Below are positions 10,769 through 22,000 of a stretch of DNA of 64,000 nt, in pieces. The notes under the pieces were generated by a model. It saw only the letters and a program-made list of their open reading frames with translations, did no database searches and was not told the DNA's origin. Origin of the DNA: Sycon ciliatum (taxonomy: Eukaryota; Porifera; Calcarea; Leucosolenida; Sycettidae); the NCBI RefSeq assembly GCF_964019385.1, contig NC_088649.1:21482435-21546434 (forward strand), read 5' to 3'. Within the stretch, counting starts at the first letter, position 1. Each line of letters begins with the position of its first letter. Position numbers and translations under genes: made by a program.

Positions 10769-10979
10769 CTGTGACCGTTCTCCAAATCAGCGAGGTAAAC
10801 ACGACGAGGGAGTTGAAGTACAAGCAAGGCGGCGGTCTGTCCAAAGCTTTTGTCCCGTGCCCATGTTTGAGTGAAAAGACTTGACTGTGCCCAAATTCAA
10901 CACGCTTCTCTTTGCAAGTACTAGAAGTAAGAGAAATTTCCGTGCAGGGTTTATCTCATTGCGCTTGATTACGTTCTTC

Positions 10980-12220
10980 AGCACGTAATTTGTGATTGTG
11001 TAGGGTTGAATGATGTGTGGAAATGTTCGCAGAGATCATAATAATGTTAAAATATGTGTCCCATCTTTATAATGCATCCGGTCATTGTTAGTTCTGGCGC
11101 CTATTTCGTATCTGTTGGCTGTCTGACTGAGAGTTTGTATGTTGTTGCCGGTGTTGGTGCGTGCGGGAGTGTGTCGGAACCTGCCTGAAGGCTACCTTCG
11201 TGCCAAAGCATTTGGAAGTGGGACTAGTTTCGGCTCTACAATTCAATGTGTCATTACTATAATAGCTTTAATGGCTGAGGTTGCTGGTACATCTGTTGGC
11301 TCTGGGTTCCCAGTACTCAGTAGCCGAGGCTGGTTGGTAAAGCAACTACAATTTCACTTCAAGGTATCTGTGCATCTAGTAACTACTTCAATCAAAGCAG
11401 CGTGCTGTCTGTACTGGTTTCCCCAGCAAGTGTAGGGTGTGCATAGGTGTGCATTGGCCTGTTTATGCCGATGTACTCCGTGTTGTGTAGAGCAGGTGTG
11501 CATTGGTGGTCGATTCACATGGCTTCGCCAGCTCCGTGGATTAGACAATTTTCTGGCGCAAGTCTAGATCTGTCTCATTCAGATATTGTTCGTTATCGTA
11601 GGCACTAGAGAAAATCTATGGGTGCACATCCAGCGTCTCTCGCGACGGGTGCACGCATGGTGCATTGTACATATGTGTGTGTATGGGGGGGGGGGGGGAG
11701 GGGGAAATGTTTGAGTGTCTGTTTGTAATTGCGAGAGTTTGTGTGCGCGTGGATATAGCCTGTGCAGGGCAAGGTGTACACATTTTTATGCTTACAAGCA
11801 TGTGGGCTTATTTTTCGATGTGCTTGTGTTCATGGTACGTTCGTGCCTGTGTGTATTTGCAAACGTGTTTTCCATTCATTAGCAAATATATCATATCTGA
11901 TTGCATAATTATTATCTCCGTACACAGAACAATCTCCCTAAAATAACATTTTTTTTATTCAAGTTGTTAGCTACATTATGCACCTCTACGGTAGTTGCGG
12001 AGACAGCCATGACTTTCATTGTTCTTCTTGGTAGTGGCACCGGACGTTAGAGAATACCAAGAAACTGGAGATATTCTTTTCTGTTCTTTGTCTTTACTGG
12101 ACACGTGACTTATCAAGTCTACTGAATAGACTAGTATAGTATGTAGGTTGATTTAGCTGAAACTTGTACACTGTGTCGGAGAGGAATCCAACACCAACTG
12201 CGAAGCACATTTGGTTCAAA
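10980..12220 (-). repeat. Duplicated upstream flank of gene B, GT-rich, with a G14 run
   Basis: This stretch aligns in patches to the upstream flank of copy C (about 20930-22000): the 'cattgttag ttctggcgcc' segment near 11085, the GT-rich tract, and the segment around TACTGGACACGTGAC at 12100 (compare 21880). It is therefore part of the duplicated gene unit rather than new sequence. It includes a run of 14 G at 11685-11698. No additional gene was recognised. Confidence 0.65.
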
Positions 12221-12463
12221 ATTAATTCTTAGACTTAAAATAGACATTCAACGGAGGCGACAGCCTGTGCAGCTGTAACACACCCTTTACTCTCCGTTGT
12301 AAGTTACGCTGCACTGAACAGCTGTACATTGAGGACTCTGCTTCAAGCTGCCTCCACCAGCCTTGTTTGAAGACTGAAAATATGTGTCCATGTACATAAC
12401 TGCCATTTACCAAGTCTAGTGCATTTCCATATCCTACCAGCGTCGCATACACGTCCATATACA

Positions 12464-12626
12464 TGTATTTCTCCGACGTGCAAGTACATGTAGTATCATC
12501 GGTTACCCTAATTGTGGCTACATATAGTATATGAATATGACTATGTATCATCTCGTATAATGTTATGCAGTACATGTATGTGGTAGTGAACTATGACGTA
12601 ATGGAATGCAGTAAACAATGTACACT
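12464..12626. repeat. Stray duplicate of the copy C 3' flank
   Basis: About 160 bp (from AAGTACATGTAGTATCATCG to AACAATGTACACTG) is almost identical to 19325-19480, next to the 3' end of copy C. It ends exactly at the left end of composite K2, so a former gene unit was probably present here and was displaced or lost. Confidence 0.75.
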
Positions 12627-12992
12627 GGTCGGCGCGTCGCATAACAAGAGAGCTTGGAAGCTCAGGGCCCTACGCTATGCTTTTTTGCCTTGATGACCTA
12701 GCCCAAAAAAAGCATAGGGATGTTTTCTTTAAAAAATCCTTTTTTTTAACCTGGGATTCGAACCCGCACTATCGCGCGCCCTGCATGCAGCCCCCGACAC
12801 ACTTCGCATACATAATAATTCTTCCAAGTTGTTTCACATTGTGATCTTGCATTTGAAAGCCCTCTTTGAATATGCATTGTGGCCAGCCATCTTCGATGGT
12901 ACGGTACGGTAGGGAATAGGTACGATCGAGGGTAATACGACACCGTCTAGCTGCCCGCAATATTCAAATAGGGCTTTCAAACGCAAGATATT

Positions 12993-13335
12993 AGGGAGGT
13001 TCTGCTATACGTGAAACGTAGAGAAATCACGTAGAGAGCAGGTGTCTGGGTTAGAGTCTACGGCTTCGCGTGTTTTGGCTCCAGATTTCTACGCGGAGAT
13101 GGGGTTCTCTACGTTGTGGCACACGCAGAGAAAATGCGTACGGATTTGCTGGGTATCGATCAACTGCATGCAGAAAACTGCCAAATATGGAAGGGGAAAT
13201 TCCCAGTACACATTCCACGTGACTTCTCTAGGTGAAACGTAGAGCAGAACAGCATTTCTTTACGTTACGGGAACGCGAAGAAAGTTCGCGTGATTCTTTG
13301 CGTCGCGTTCCCAAAACGTAGAGCAGAACCTCCCT
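12993..13335. mobile_element. MITE, AGGGAGGTTCTGC ends
   Basis: It starts AGGGAGGTTCTGC and ends GCAGAACCTCCCT, with an interior rich in ACGTGAAACGTAGAG-like palindromic pieces. It interrupts a B-box module between CGCAAGAT and AACGTGAAGC. The flanks read ATT and AAT, so the usual AAT duplication of this group is not cleanly preserved. A partial relative starts at 53214. Confidence 0.75.
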
Positions 13336-13361
13336 AATAACGTGAAGCAACTTGGAAGAAT

Positions 13362-13723
13362 AGAGAGGTTAAGTTACACGTTTTTTGCCCTTTTTCAAAA
13401 CGCGGTGCAAATCTCACGTTACGTGTAATTTTTAGAGGTTAAGTTACACGTGCGACGTGACGTGAAATTTTGCCTGGCAGGATTCGGGTTTAGTTCGCAC
13501 AAATATCAAATCTTCCAACAAACTTGATAAATCTCGATAAAATTCCGGAAACTCACACAAATTCGGTTGGGATAACCAAGCGAAACTTCCAAAAACTCAC
13601 GTCATGAACTTACGTGCGGGACAGTCAACTCACGTAAAACACGTCAAATTTTACGTGAGTTTTTTCACTTTTTGACGTAAAATTTCACGGACGTAAGACT
13701 TTTACGTGAAACTTAACCTCTCT
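13362..13723. mobile_element. MITE, AGAGAGGTTAAG ends, AAT target duplication
   Basis: It starts AGAGAGGTTAAGTTACACG and ends CGTGAAACTTAACCTCTCT, flanked by AAT at 13359-13361 and 13724-13726. Removing it with one AAT restores CTTGGAAGAAT followed by GGGTATGAA, the uninterrupted module sequence seen at other copies. The interior is dense in TTACGTGA-type inverted repeats. It has no coding capacity. Confidence 0.88.
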
Positions 13724-13734
13724 AATGGGTATGA

Positions 13735-14499
13735 ATCCGCCACGGTAAACTTAAGGTACGAGACAACGTTGTTATTGCAACCGGAGTCCGTTTTGCAACC
13801 TTTGTACTGGGGTCGAATAAAGCCGTACCTTCGTACGTGAAATCCAGAGACGGGAAAGGCACTTTCCGCGTACATTATAGTGGCCAAAAGCCCACGTGTC
13901 GGATTTGCAGCAAGCCAGAGCACCTTGCCAAGGACTGCCCTGAGGCCCGCAGTACCACTGCCAGTACCGGTAGTACACAGCAGTCACGGCATTCAATGTC
14001 ACCTACATGTACAGACACTGAACGCACACGTCGACTCCTGTCTGATGTGGTCGCAAACCCAGCCCAGACAGAGCAGCAAAGTAAAGCCCAATCACAATGC
14101 CCAACATCCAAGTCTAAGCAGGCTAATCTCCCAGCAGCTGACAAGAGCGACTCCAGCTCCTCTGAGTCTGAAGAGTTGCCTCTTTCTGCTGATACTGAAT
14201 CATTGGTCGACAACGAAAGCTTATCCAAGCCAGAAAACCAGCAGCTGTCTAACTTGCCCTGCGACTCCGACAGGGAGGCCAAGAAGGCAGACAGCGATGC
14301 ATGTACAGCCCTAGGCCCACAGCTGGGAGGCCATAGCGACGATGATCCTGATTCTGGCGGGTGGGAAGTCAACCGATCCAAGCGTTCACGCCATAGCGTC
14401 ACACCTGATCGGGACCAGAGTGCCACCACCACTGGATCCAAGCAACGGAAAAAACGGAAACGAAAATCTCCTGAGAGTGGCCAACAAGTCCTGCAGTAA
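13735..14499 (+). CDS. LINE-A ORF1 protein, C-terminal part (CCHC knuckle)
   Basis: The frame is open from just after a stop at about 13730. The first recognised part (VPSYVKSRDGKGTFRVHYSG) is the segment that usually precedes the knuckle in invertebrate LINE ORF1 proteins. Then CRICSKPEHLAKDC gives C-x2-C-x4-H-x4-C (13896-13937). A long Ser/Glu/Asp-rich low-complexity tail and a basic end (KQRKKRKRK) follow. ORF1 proteins coat the element RNA. The N-terminal half is lost by 5' truncation, so this is a fragment with no start codon of its own. Confidence 0.75.
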   Translation: MRHGKLKVRDNVVIATGVRFATFVLGSNKAVPSYVKSRDGKGTFRVHYSGQKPTCRICSKPEHLAKDCPEARSTTASTGSTQQSRHSMSPTCTDTERTRRLLSDVVANPAQTEQQSKAQSQCPTSKSKQANLPAADKSDSSSSESEELPLSADTESLVDNESLSKPENQQLSNLPCDSDREAKKADSDACTALGPQLGGHSDDDPDSGGWEVNRSKRSRHSVTPDRDQSATTTGSKQRKKRKRKSPESGQQVLQ

Positions 14500-14553
14500 G
14501 TCACTTCAGAAACTTACCGCTTTGATACACATTTACCTTTCATTTTTACACCC

Positions 14554-17469
14554 ATGCCTAGTTCTGTCATTCATCACAATACCGTTAAATGTTCACTCAG
14601 ACTCCTTTGCACCAATGCATTTAGCTTAGGAAACAAGCTAGCTGAGTTCCAGCACACACTGCACCAGCATAATCCCGACATAGCAGTAGTGACGGAAACA
14701 AAGTTTTCCTCTGAAACCGTTCCACCATCCGACTCCACATTCCCTGGCTACACCACCTTCCGGCTGGATCGAACAGCACGCGGTGGCGGAGTGGCGGTAT
14801 GGATCAGATCTACACTCCCAGCCATGGTAATTGATGAGTTATTTTCTCCACATCACGAACTCATTTGGCTATCCATTCAATTGTCCCCTGGACAAAAGAT
14901 AGTCGTGGGCGCTGCTTACAGGCCAGGTTCGACGGGGCCCAGTGACCTTACGCTCATTAACCATCTCGATGACATCCTTCCCTCTGCTCGTGCACTTGGT
15001 GCCAACCTCATACTCGCCGGTGATTTTAACGTGCATAACCGCAATTGGCTCCATAGCTCGAAGACCACACATGCGGGGGAAGCCCTCGAAGACACATGCA
15101 CAGCCCACTTTCTCACGCAGCACGTTCAGAGTCCTACTCGCGGGGATAACACACTCGACCTGGTGATGTCCACGTTCAACTCTCCAGTGACCACGCAGAT
15201 AATGTCCCCTATTGGTCGATCTGACCACGCTGTAATTCTTTCGGACTTCACAGGTGTTCTTCCTACCCATGAAGCGGCGGCGCAACGAACTGTCTGGCGC
15301 TATGAAAAGGCAGACTGGAACCGCCTCCGATCCTTTTTCCGCCAGGTTGACTGGTCAACCGTCATTACTGCCAACCCAGAAACTTCGTGTGAGCACGTTA
15401 CTGCCACAATCATGAAAGCCGTTTCCCAGTTCGTTCCGTCCAAGACACTGACAGTGAAGTCAACGGATCCGAAATGGTGGACACCTGAGTGTGCAGCCGC
15501 CATGAAGGAGAAGGACAAACGCTGGCGCACTTGGAGGAAGCACCCTCACGATTTTGCACTGAAACATGAGTTTACCCGTTCTGTAAACAATGCTATCGCA
15601 GTCCTCGCTAGATCTAGAGTTTCCAAAGAGAACAGCCTCAGACATAGCTTGTCGAATGGGTCCCTGAAGGAGAAGGAATGGTGGACGAAGCTAAAGTGTG
15701 CTTGTGGCGAGGGTCGGAACACTGACATTCCCCTGCTCGTTGATAGTGAAGGTTGCGAGAGGGCCACAAGCTATGAGAAAGCGGAGGCTTTCGCACGTTT
15801 CTTTTCCCACAAGTGCAGTGTGCAAGGCCGCGACCTTACCACGATGGACTTACCGGACACGGCATTCGCTGACGCACCTGCACTAACGACAGTCCACTTT
15901 CGCCCGGATGCAGTCCACCGGCTTTTAGCTCGCCTGGATGCCTCAAAGGCGACTGGACCCGACGGTATTTCCGCTCGTGTCTTGAAGGAATGCGCCAGAG
16001 AACTTGCCAAGCCACTGTGTCAGCTCTTTGCTCTTTGCTTCCAGCACGGAGTCCAGCCACAAATGTGGAAGACTGCCAGCGTGGTTCCAATCCACAAGCG
16101 ATCTTCACGATCTGCCCTAAGGAATTATCGTCCAGTTTCACTGCTGAGCATAATCTCTAAGATCATGGAGAGCGTTATCAATCGTCAGCTCATGAATCAC
16201 CTTGAGCGTTACAAACTCCTAACACCCCACCAGTTCGGGTTTCGTCGCCGCCTCGGGACCTCAGATGCGCTACAGGCTCTACACCACGCCTGGATCACAG
16301 CCGTCGGCCGAGGCGGTGCAGCACGTATTCTAGCCGTGGATATTGCCGGAGCATTCGACCGTGTGTCCCATGCTGGCCTCCTCCACAAAGTCCGCCATCT
16401 TGGCATTGGCGGCCCCCTGCATACCTGGCTCTCTTCCTACCTAGGTGGACGGTCCATTCAATGCTTGGTGGGCGGCCAAACCTCATCGCTGTATACCATA
16501 TCAGCAGGAGTTCCCCAAGGGAGCATACTCGGCCCCACACTCTTCCTGATTTACGTGAACGACGCCTCAGAGACCCTGTCACCCGGAGCCCACCTGGAGG
16601 CGTACGCCGACGATACTACCTTGTAAAGCCTGATATCCCTCGACACATCCCCAGCCGACGCAGCACTGAGCCTCCAGACTTCTGTTGATCGCTTGCATCA
16701 GTGGGGCTGCAGATGGCGCATCTCCTTCGAACCGTCGAAGTCCCAAGCCATGACCGCCACTCTCCGCAGAACCCCCATCAATTTGCCTCGCATTGTCTTC
16801 GGCGGCACTCCTGTCCTTGAGGAGAAGGCTCTCTCTTTACTTGGAGTGACCTTTGACTCGAGGCTGTCATTCAGCACTCATCTCCGGAAGGTTGCCACTC
16901 GAGCCAAATAACGCCTAGGCTTCCTGCGCCGTGCAGCGCACATTCTCTCTCCAGCCGGCCGCACCACGGTATACAAGGCATTTGTTCGACCAGTTATGGA
17001 GTATGCCCCCCTCATCTGGATAGGTGCTCCGCCCAGCTACCTGCAACGCCTGGATAATATCCAACGCTGTGCTCTGCGAATCATCGGTCCAGGTGCACTA
17101 TTACCTAGCCTGGCCATCCGTCGTACTGTTGCCTCGCTTGCCTGCCTATACAAGGTGCATTACCTGCCTGGCCCTCCGCAGCTGCTCTCTGTTTTGCCAC
17201 CGCGCCATTTCCCCTCATCCAGCCCCAGAACTCGCAGCGAGCATGGTAGCGTCATTGGCCATGACCACCAGCTCCAACACCAGCTGCTTGCATCTGTCCC
17301 GCTGGCATTAAAGCGCTCGTTCCCACACTGCAGTATTAGTGACTGGACCTCCCTCCCCGCCGCTCTTCTGTCCCAGCCTCCCCACAGCAAGGGAATGCAA
17401 GCATTCAAAACTAATGTTTATCGCCATCTGCGAAGCACAAACTGGCTCTGGGCAGTCGACTCGCTATGA
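14554..17469 (+). pseudogene. LINE-A ORF2 (endonuclease + reverse transcriptase), two stop codons
   Basis: One reading frame of 972 codons is broken only by TAA at 16624-16626 (right after AYADDTTL) and TAA at 16909-16911. The AP-endonuclease half shows ETKFS, GDFNVHNRNW and SDHAVI. The RT half shows NYRPVSLLS, ILAVDIAGAFDRVSH, GVPQGSILGP and the catalytic YADD. The C-terminus has the usual RLGFLRRA and WTSLPAALL region and no RNase H that I can see. ATG 14554 is chosen as the first Met of the frame. Both stops could be single C-to-T changes of CAA. The element is young-looking but dead as it stands. Confidence 0.9.
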
Positions 17470-18147
17470 TGATGCTCTCGTCGTTCTCCTCTATCCCTAT
17501 CTATGCACCACAACTGGCTCAGACAACCGACTCGCCATGATCAGCCATGATGATGCTCCTCTCAGTAACAGCCCTTGTAATTTGTTAATAGTCTCACAGT
17601 TTCTCCCGCACATTCGCTGATGTTAACCCTTCCTTTCTTTTCATTTTGCTGACTCGTACAGCTCTATCTTTTGTTTTTGGTGCGTGTTTTTGGCCGTGAT
17701 GCCGAGACCTCAGGTCGGCAGAGCCATCAATGCCCCACCATCACTGCTGCGTCTCGGTGCAGCCCCTGCTCAATAGTTGTCACGTTCGTCCTAGTCTCAG
17801 TATCATTGTCTTTCTTTATTATTTTCGAGCTGGGAGTGTGAACATAGTAAAAAAAAAAAAAAAAAAAAAATGCGAAGTGTATGGGGGAATGCATGTAGGG
17901 CGATAGTGCCGGTTCGAATCCCAGGATATGCCTTAAAAAAATAGGAGAATTGAAAAATTTATAACATCCTATGCTTTTTTGCCGTCAGATACGGATAGCG
18001 CCAGGCGTGACACAAACAAACAAACAAACACACAAACAAACAAATACCAAATTAAAGCTGTGTGGACCCTGGCTAGTGCCAGACGTTACTGAAGTAACGT
18101 CTTCTGCATAGCTACGGGAATAAATTTTATTATGCGACGCGTCGACC

Positions 18148-18444
18148 ATTACATTTTGGCAGAAGTAAGGAGAGGACAAACAATGTAGCCATCGATTTGC
18201 GTTTCATTGGGGACAATATGCCATGAGAATGTATCAAAGATGATGCGTTCACCAGATCTCCGCCTGACTTTGTTCACGACCCCTGTAACAAGACCACTGA
18301 CCGATGTGGATAGTGATTAACTGTTATTTCTCAAAAGCTATTTGAATAGTATATTTCTATACACAGTTGTAATGGCTCCCGTTAAAAAATGATTTTCGAC
18401 TCACATCGGCTAGGATTCTGTCACAGACAACCCGAGATAATAGG
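18148..18444. repeat. Duplicated downstream flank (repeat Y), copy near gene C
   Basis: Segments GGAGAGGACAAACAATGTAG, GCCATGAGAATGTATCAAAG and GTTCACGACCCCTGTAACA recur near 23440-23600 and 56900-57140. The repeats lie at the far 3' end of gene units C, D and G, so they mark the edge of the duplicated unit. Confidence 0.65.
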
Positions 18445-18525
18445 AGACTCCCTTCGATAGGCATCTATTTGCCTCTGGAGGATCCGTGAAATAAAAATCA
18501 ATCAAAAAAATCAATCAAATAATAT
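18445..18525 (+). mobile_element. LINE-D 3'-terminal fragment
   Basis: Only the last 80 bp are present: GGAGACTCCC, the stem AGGCA TCTATT TGCCT, GGAGGATCCGTGAAATAAA and a tail of (AATC)n-like repeats. It matches the ends of LINE-D at 2350-2411 and 37290-37345. Confidence 0.75.
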
Positions 18526-19485
18526 TGTTGAAAGAGAATCTATACTAAAGAGACGACCCGAGCAACTACAATTGCACTATGAGGGCCACTAAGATCTCCA
18601 AGTAACTTGACCATCAGCTCATGCAATAACATTGCACAAAACTGACAAACATCACTGACATTACTGATGTTCTACAACTATTACCATAGCTGCCAACCGT
18701 ATAGGCGATACTGACTGTAACTGGCTATCAGCTCTAGCATGCCTTGCGTACGCCCTCCAACAGCCAGGTCCAGATTGAGTTTTAGTTGGTAGGTGTGTGC
18801 AGATCTGCGTCGATGGTACTATTTCTAAGTGTTACTATTTATCTATCAGTGACAGACAATAATCCCCACCCCTCTCCAGGTTAAGAGTGGGGTTTTCTTC
18901 TGGAAGACTAAAGAAAATTGTATGTCTGCAGATTAGAAGAAAGCTGTTCTTGTTACCGTATCAATGGAAGAAACCGGCACCTAATTAAGTACTATGTATC
19001 GAAAATGGAGAAAGTGACGAAAGTGACTATGAATAAGGAGAACTCTCGTTGTTGTGGAAACATACCACCGATCCCTCGGGTTCGTCTTGGAAAGGTTTGA
19101 TTTTGTAGATTAATTCAATTCAATACATGACCATACAGCTGACTAATGAAAAAAAGTATTATGTGAAGAAGTGTATGATCATTTCGATCGGTAATGGAAA
19201 CCAGAATTCACAGAAAGGCTTATTGAAACGACATTAGTGCAGCTTGTACGCTGAGAGGAGCGGGCAGGGTTTAATGCAGACAAAGTGATTCTATTGTACA
19301 TGCACTTCCCCCCGTTTTTCCGACGTGTAAGTACATGTAGTATCATCGGTTACCCTAATTGTGGATACAGATAGTATATGAATATGACTTTGTATCATCT
19401 CGTATAATGTTATGCCGTTAATGTATGTGGTAGTGAACTATGACGTAATGGAATGCAGTAAACAATGTACACTGATTGTGCGGGC
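18526..19485. other. No gene; includes the 3' flank of copy C
   Basis: Nothing was recognised in 18526-19190. From about 19200 the sequence is the duplicated 3' flank shared with gene B and with 12464-12626. Confidence 0.5.
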
Positions 19486-20629
19486 TCACAATACCTGGTC
19501 GATCATAGAAGGCAATAGGGAGGTGATTATCGACACAAAGGGGACAGATGTGCGAGGGAAGAACCCGTTCTGCGTAGTGAGGTCCAGTGCTAAAGGCAGT
19601 GGTAACAGCCTCAGCATTGTCTCGCGTAGCTCTGATTTTCTTCCGCGAATCCCGCGGCATGAAATTAATACTTTACTCGACGCCGTCAGCTGGTTTCTTT
19701 GACGCACTAATGACTTGAAATTGCCGAAGGTCTGGTGGACATACCGTTGGAGAACAACTGGTTGAGTCAACAAAATTATTACTTTCGAATGAAGATAAGA
19801 GAAAAGAACAAGATAGGAGCTGCTCACTGTACTTCTCCTGCCAAAAAAACACTTTCCTGATCTATTGGATAACTTTTGGGATGAGCACTGAGAACAGTCT
19901 TGAGCCGATGTCCTTCAGTGTATCAACACACTTGTCATCCATATCCCATTTGCCCGGCTGGGCCAGGAGTCGACGCGCTCTTTCCAGCACTGGTTCCCAA
20001 CAACCCAAATTGGTGTGTCCAATTTCGACCGATGTCTGATTTGGGTGTGGCGGATGAGTAAGCATGAACAAGAGAGTCTTGGACAACACTAGCAACGGAC
20101 AAGGAAATGGAATGCTGGATTTTCCGCAGTAGAGCTGAGGGGATACTTCCTTTAGGTTGCACTTTTCTATAATGTTGCGTGAATGGCAGACAGCAGCATT
20201 TAGACGTTGACTTGAATTCAGAACAAGACGAGCATTCGGCTGCACCACGGGGCTAAGATATTTATTTTCTAAATAGTTCAAGCGGAAGATCCTATACGCA
20301 ACTACAGTACACCAGAGGTTCTCCTTCCATGTCCTCCTCCAATCAACAATCTTCCGACAGTTGGACAGTTCGTTCCGCAATACTACACGAATGAGCACCA
20401 GAATGTCTTCTCCCACATCCATGATCGAGCAAGTTTTGTTTGTAAGAGTGCGTACTGGTGACCCATTGGGAACACGACACACACGCTTGGTCAACTCGTC
20501 CGATTGTTGAAGCACTGGTGAAGCCAATCTTGTTCTACCGCTGCTGCTGATGTTGCTGCTGGTTTGTACACGTCCATGTATACTAGACATGAGCAGGACA
20601 ATTAGACACACTGTGGCAAACCTGATCAT
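19486..20629 (-). pseudogene. 10-Cys secreted protein family, copy C (nonsense + frameshift)
   Basis: The ATG at 20629 is preferred to an upstream ATG at 20701, because the TATA box at 20711-20718 would put the transcript start near 20685. The leader (MIRFATVCLIVLLMSS) and nine of ten conserved cysteines read normally through FGCWEP-like LGCWEP and MDDKC. A TAG at 19862-19864 stands where gene B has CAG. A run of seven T (19843-19849) shifts the frame by one, after which the tail continues normally (SSSYLV to the stop at 19486). It is closest to gene B. Two independent lesions make a sequencing error less likely, though the homopolymer alone would be suspect. Confidence 0.85.
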
Positions 20630-20710
20630 CCTCCTGTCAGGGGCGTAGGTGAAAGGACAGTAAGAAATCGTTCCTGGATTAGAAATGAATGAATTCAGCA
20701 AGCATTGGCC

Positions 20711-20718
20711 TTTATATG
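20711..20718 (-). promoter_or_regulatory. TATA box of copy C
   Basis: On the minus strand CATATAAAGG lies about 85 bp before the ATG at 20629, in the conserved family position. Confidence 0.65.
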
Positions 20719-20739
20719 AAGCAGTATACAGGTGATTTT

Positions 20740-22000
20740 GCTCCCACTCACCTGGGTAATAACGACGAAGGAATTGAGGTACAAGGAAGGCGGCGGTCTG
20801 TCCGAATCTTTTGTTCAGCGTCCATGTTCGATTAAAAAAACCTGGCTGTTCTCAAATTCAGCTTGCGTGTTGGAACTGGTTAGATGCATCCTCGCAGGGT
20901 TTATCGTGGTGCGCTTGAAAACGTACGTCTGCACGTTGAATTTTGATTTGTTACGAATGGCTAATGTGTGGTGAAATTTGAAGAGGTGGTTATATTTGTA
21001 AAGCTAAAATCTGCGTTCTCTATTGTCAGGTATCCTGCCATTGTTAATTTTGGCGTCCACGCTTTATGTGTTTGCTGAACGTGCGTGTGTGTGCGCAAGT
21101 GAGTATGTGCGTGCTGTGAGTACAGCTACGTATTAAACATGATGCACGCTCCAGCTAGATCAATCATCATAATGCATGTATGTGGTTTTATTTGTGAGTA
21201 TGTGTGTGAGTGTGTATACACTTGTGTGTTCGTAGGTGTGTTTGTGTGTCTATGTATGCGTACCGGAGCAGTTGTGTCTGCTCGGGGGATCATCCATGTC
21301 TCGGTATTATGTTTTCATGCACATGTGCTGTGCATATATGTCTACGTACTTGTGTGCACGGGCGGTTTGAGTCTGTGTGGAATTTTATTTAATTTTATTA
21401 TAATTCGCTGTTGAATGGTAGAAGCCAACGCTATTGAGGGGGCGTTACCCAACCAAGACAAGAGGAGGGAACGAAAGAAAAAAAAGGTAAGAAAATAATA
21501 ATCGGAAGAAAAGAACACATTAGCGGGGTGAAATTAATCACTGTGTTGACCGTGGGGAATAGTGGCCGGAAAGGCTAGCAAAAGGGGCGAGGAAGACAAC
21601 AATTTGGCATGCATTTAACATGGTGTTTGAACTGTCTACTCCCCCCCCCCCCACTCACTCGGAACACAATTGCAAAATTTCATCTGATTGAATAATTATC
21701 TGCTCAGTACACTCTCGATAGCCTAACATCATTTTGTATCAACTTTTGTTCATCACATTATGCAACTCTAAGCAAATTACTTCGATAATCACGACTTTCC
21801 TTCCTCTGCTTGCTAGTGGCATCGCATATTGGAAACTACCAGGAAAATGGAGATAATGCTTTACTGCTCGTTGTCTGTACTGGACACGTGACTAATCAAG
21901 TATATTGAAGAGACTAGTACAATAATTATGAGTATTCATCTAGCTGGAACGTTCATACTGTATCAAATGGGAGTCTAACACCAACTGAGAATTACCTTTG
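20740..22000 (-). repeat. Duplicated upstream flank of copy C, GT-rich
   Basis: It aligns with the flank of gene B (10780-12220), including a GT-rich tract at about 21080-21370 and TACTGGACACGTGACTAATCA near 21880. It contains a C14 run near 21640. No other gene was recognised. Confidence 0.65.

Larger units (their letters stand above)
13735..17870 (+). mobile_element. LINE-A, nearly full-length APE-type non-LTR retrotransposon
   Basis: It comprises the ORF1 3' part with a CCHC knuckle (to 14499), ORF2 with AP-type endonuclease and RT (14554-17469), a roughly 380-bp 3' UTR and a 22-nt poly(A) (17849-17870). The B-box module of K2 resumes at 17871 (TGCGAAGTGTATGGGGG), so the 3' junction is exact. 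The CCHC ORF1 plus poly(A) fits Jockey/I-type elements better than CR1/L2, but the clade needs a tree. The 5' end is truncated within ORF1. Confidence 0.88.
12627..18147. mobile_element. Composite TIR element K2 with nested LINE-A and two MITEs
   Basis: The left end GGTCGGCGCGTCGCATAA and the right end (reverse complement GGTCGACGCGTCGCATAA) are 18-bp inverted repeats with one mismatch. The K left and right signature segments lie just inside. Two B-box modules face each other; the minus-strand one is split by two MITEs (12993-13335, 13362-13723) and LINE-A (13735-17870). Without these inserts the element would be about 0.65 kb, so it is a small element inflated by later insertions. No transposase and no convincing target duplication are visible. 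Confidence 0.75.

Noticed and set aside
9498..10874. Open frames on the plus strand opposite gene B
   Set aside because: They are reverse-strand shadows of gene B; codon content and paralogue conservation support the minus frame only.
11685..11698. G14 run as a possible G-quadruplex control element
   Set aside because: A single homopolymer in a low-complexity GT tract; the equivalent region of copy C has a C14 run elsewhere. No conserved pattern.
10437..12000. Small open frames upstream of gene B as new genes
   Set aside because: No motif, no conservation of frame in the duplicated flank of copy C, and biased GT-rich composition.
16600..16920. Possible reading of TAA as glutamine in LINE-A
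   Set aside because: Genes B and G and other elements end at ordinary stops and there is no other sign of a variant code. Two point mutations are simpler.
20629..20701. Upstream ATG at 20701 as the start of copy C
   Set aside because: It lies only about 10 bp from the TATA box, before the expected transcript start, and no paralogue has the extension.
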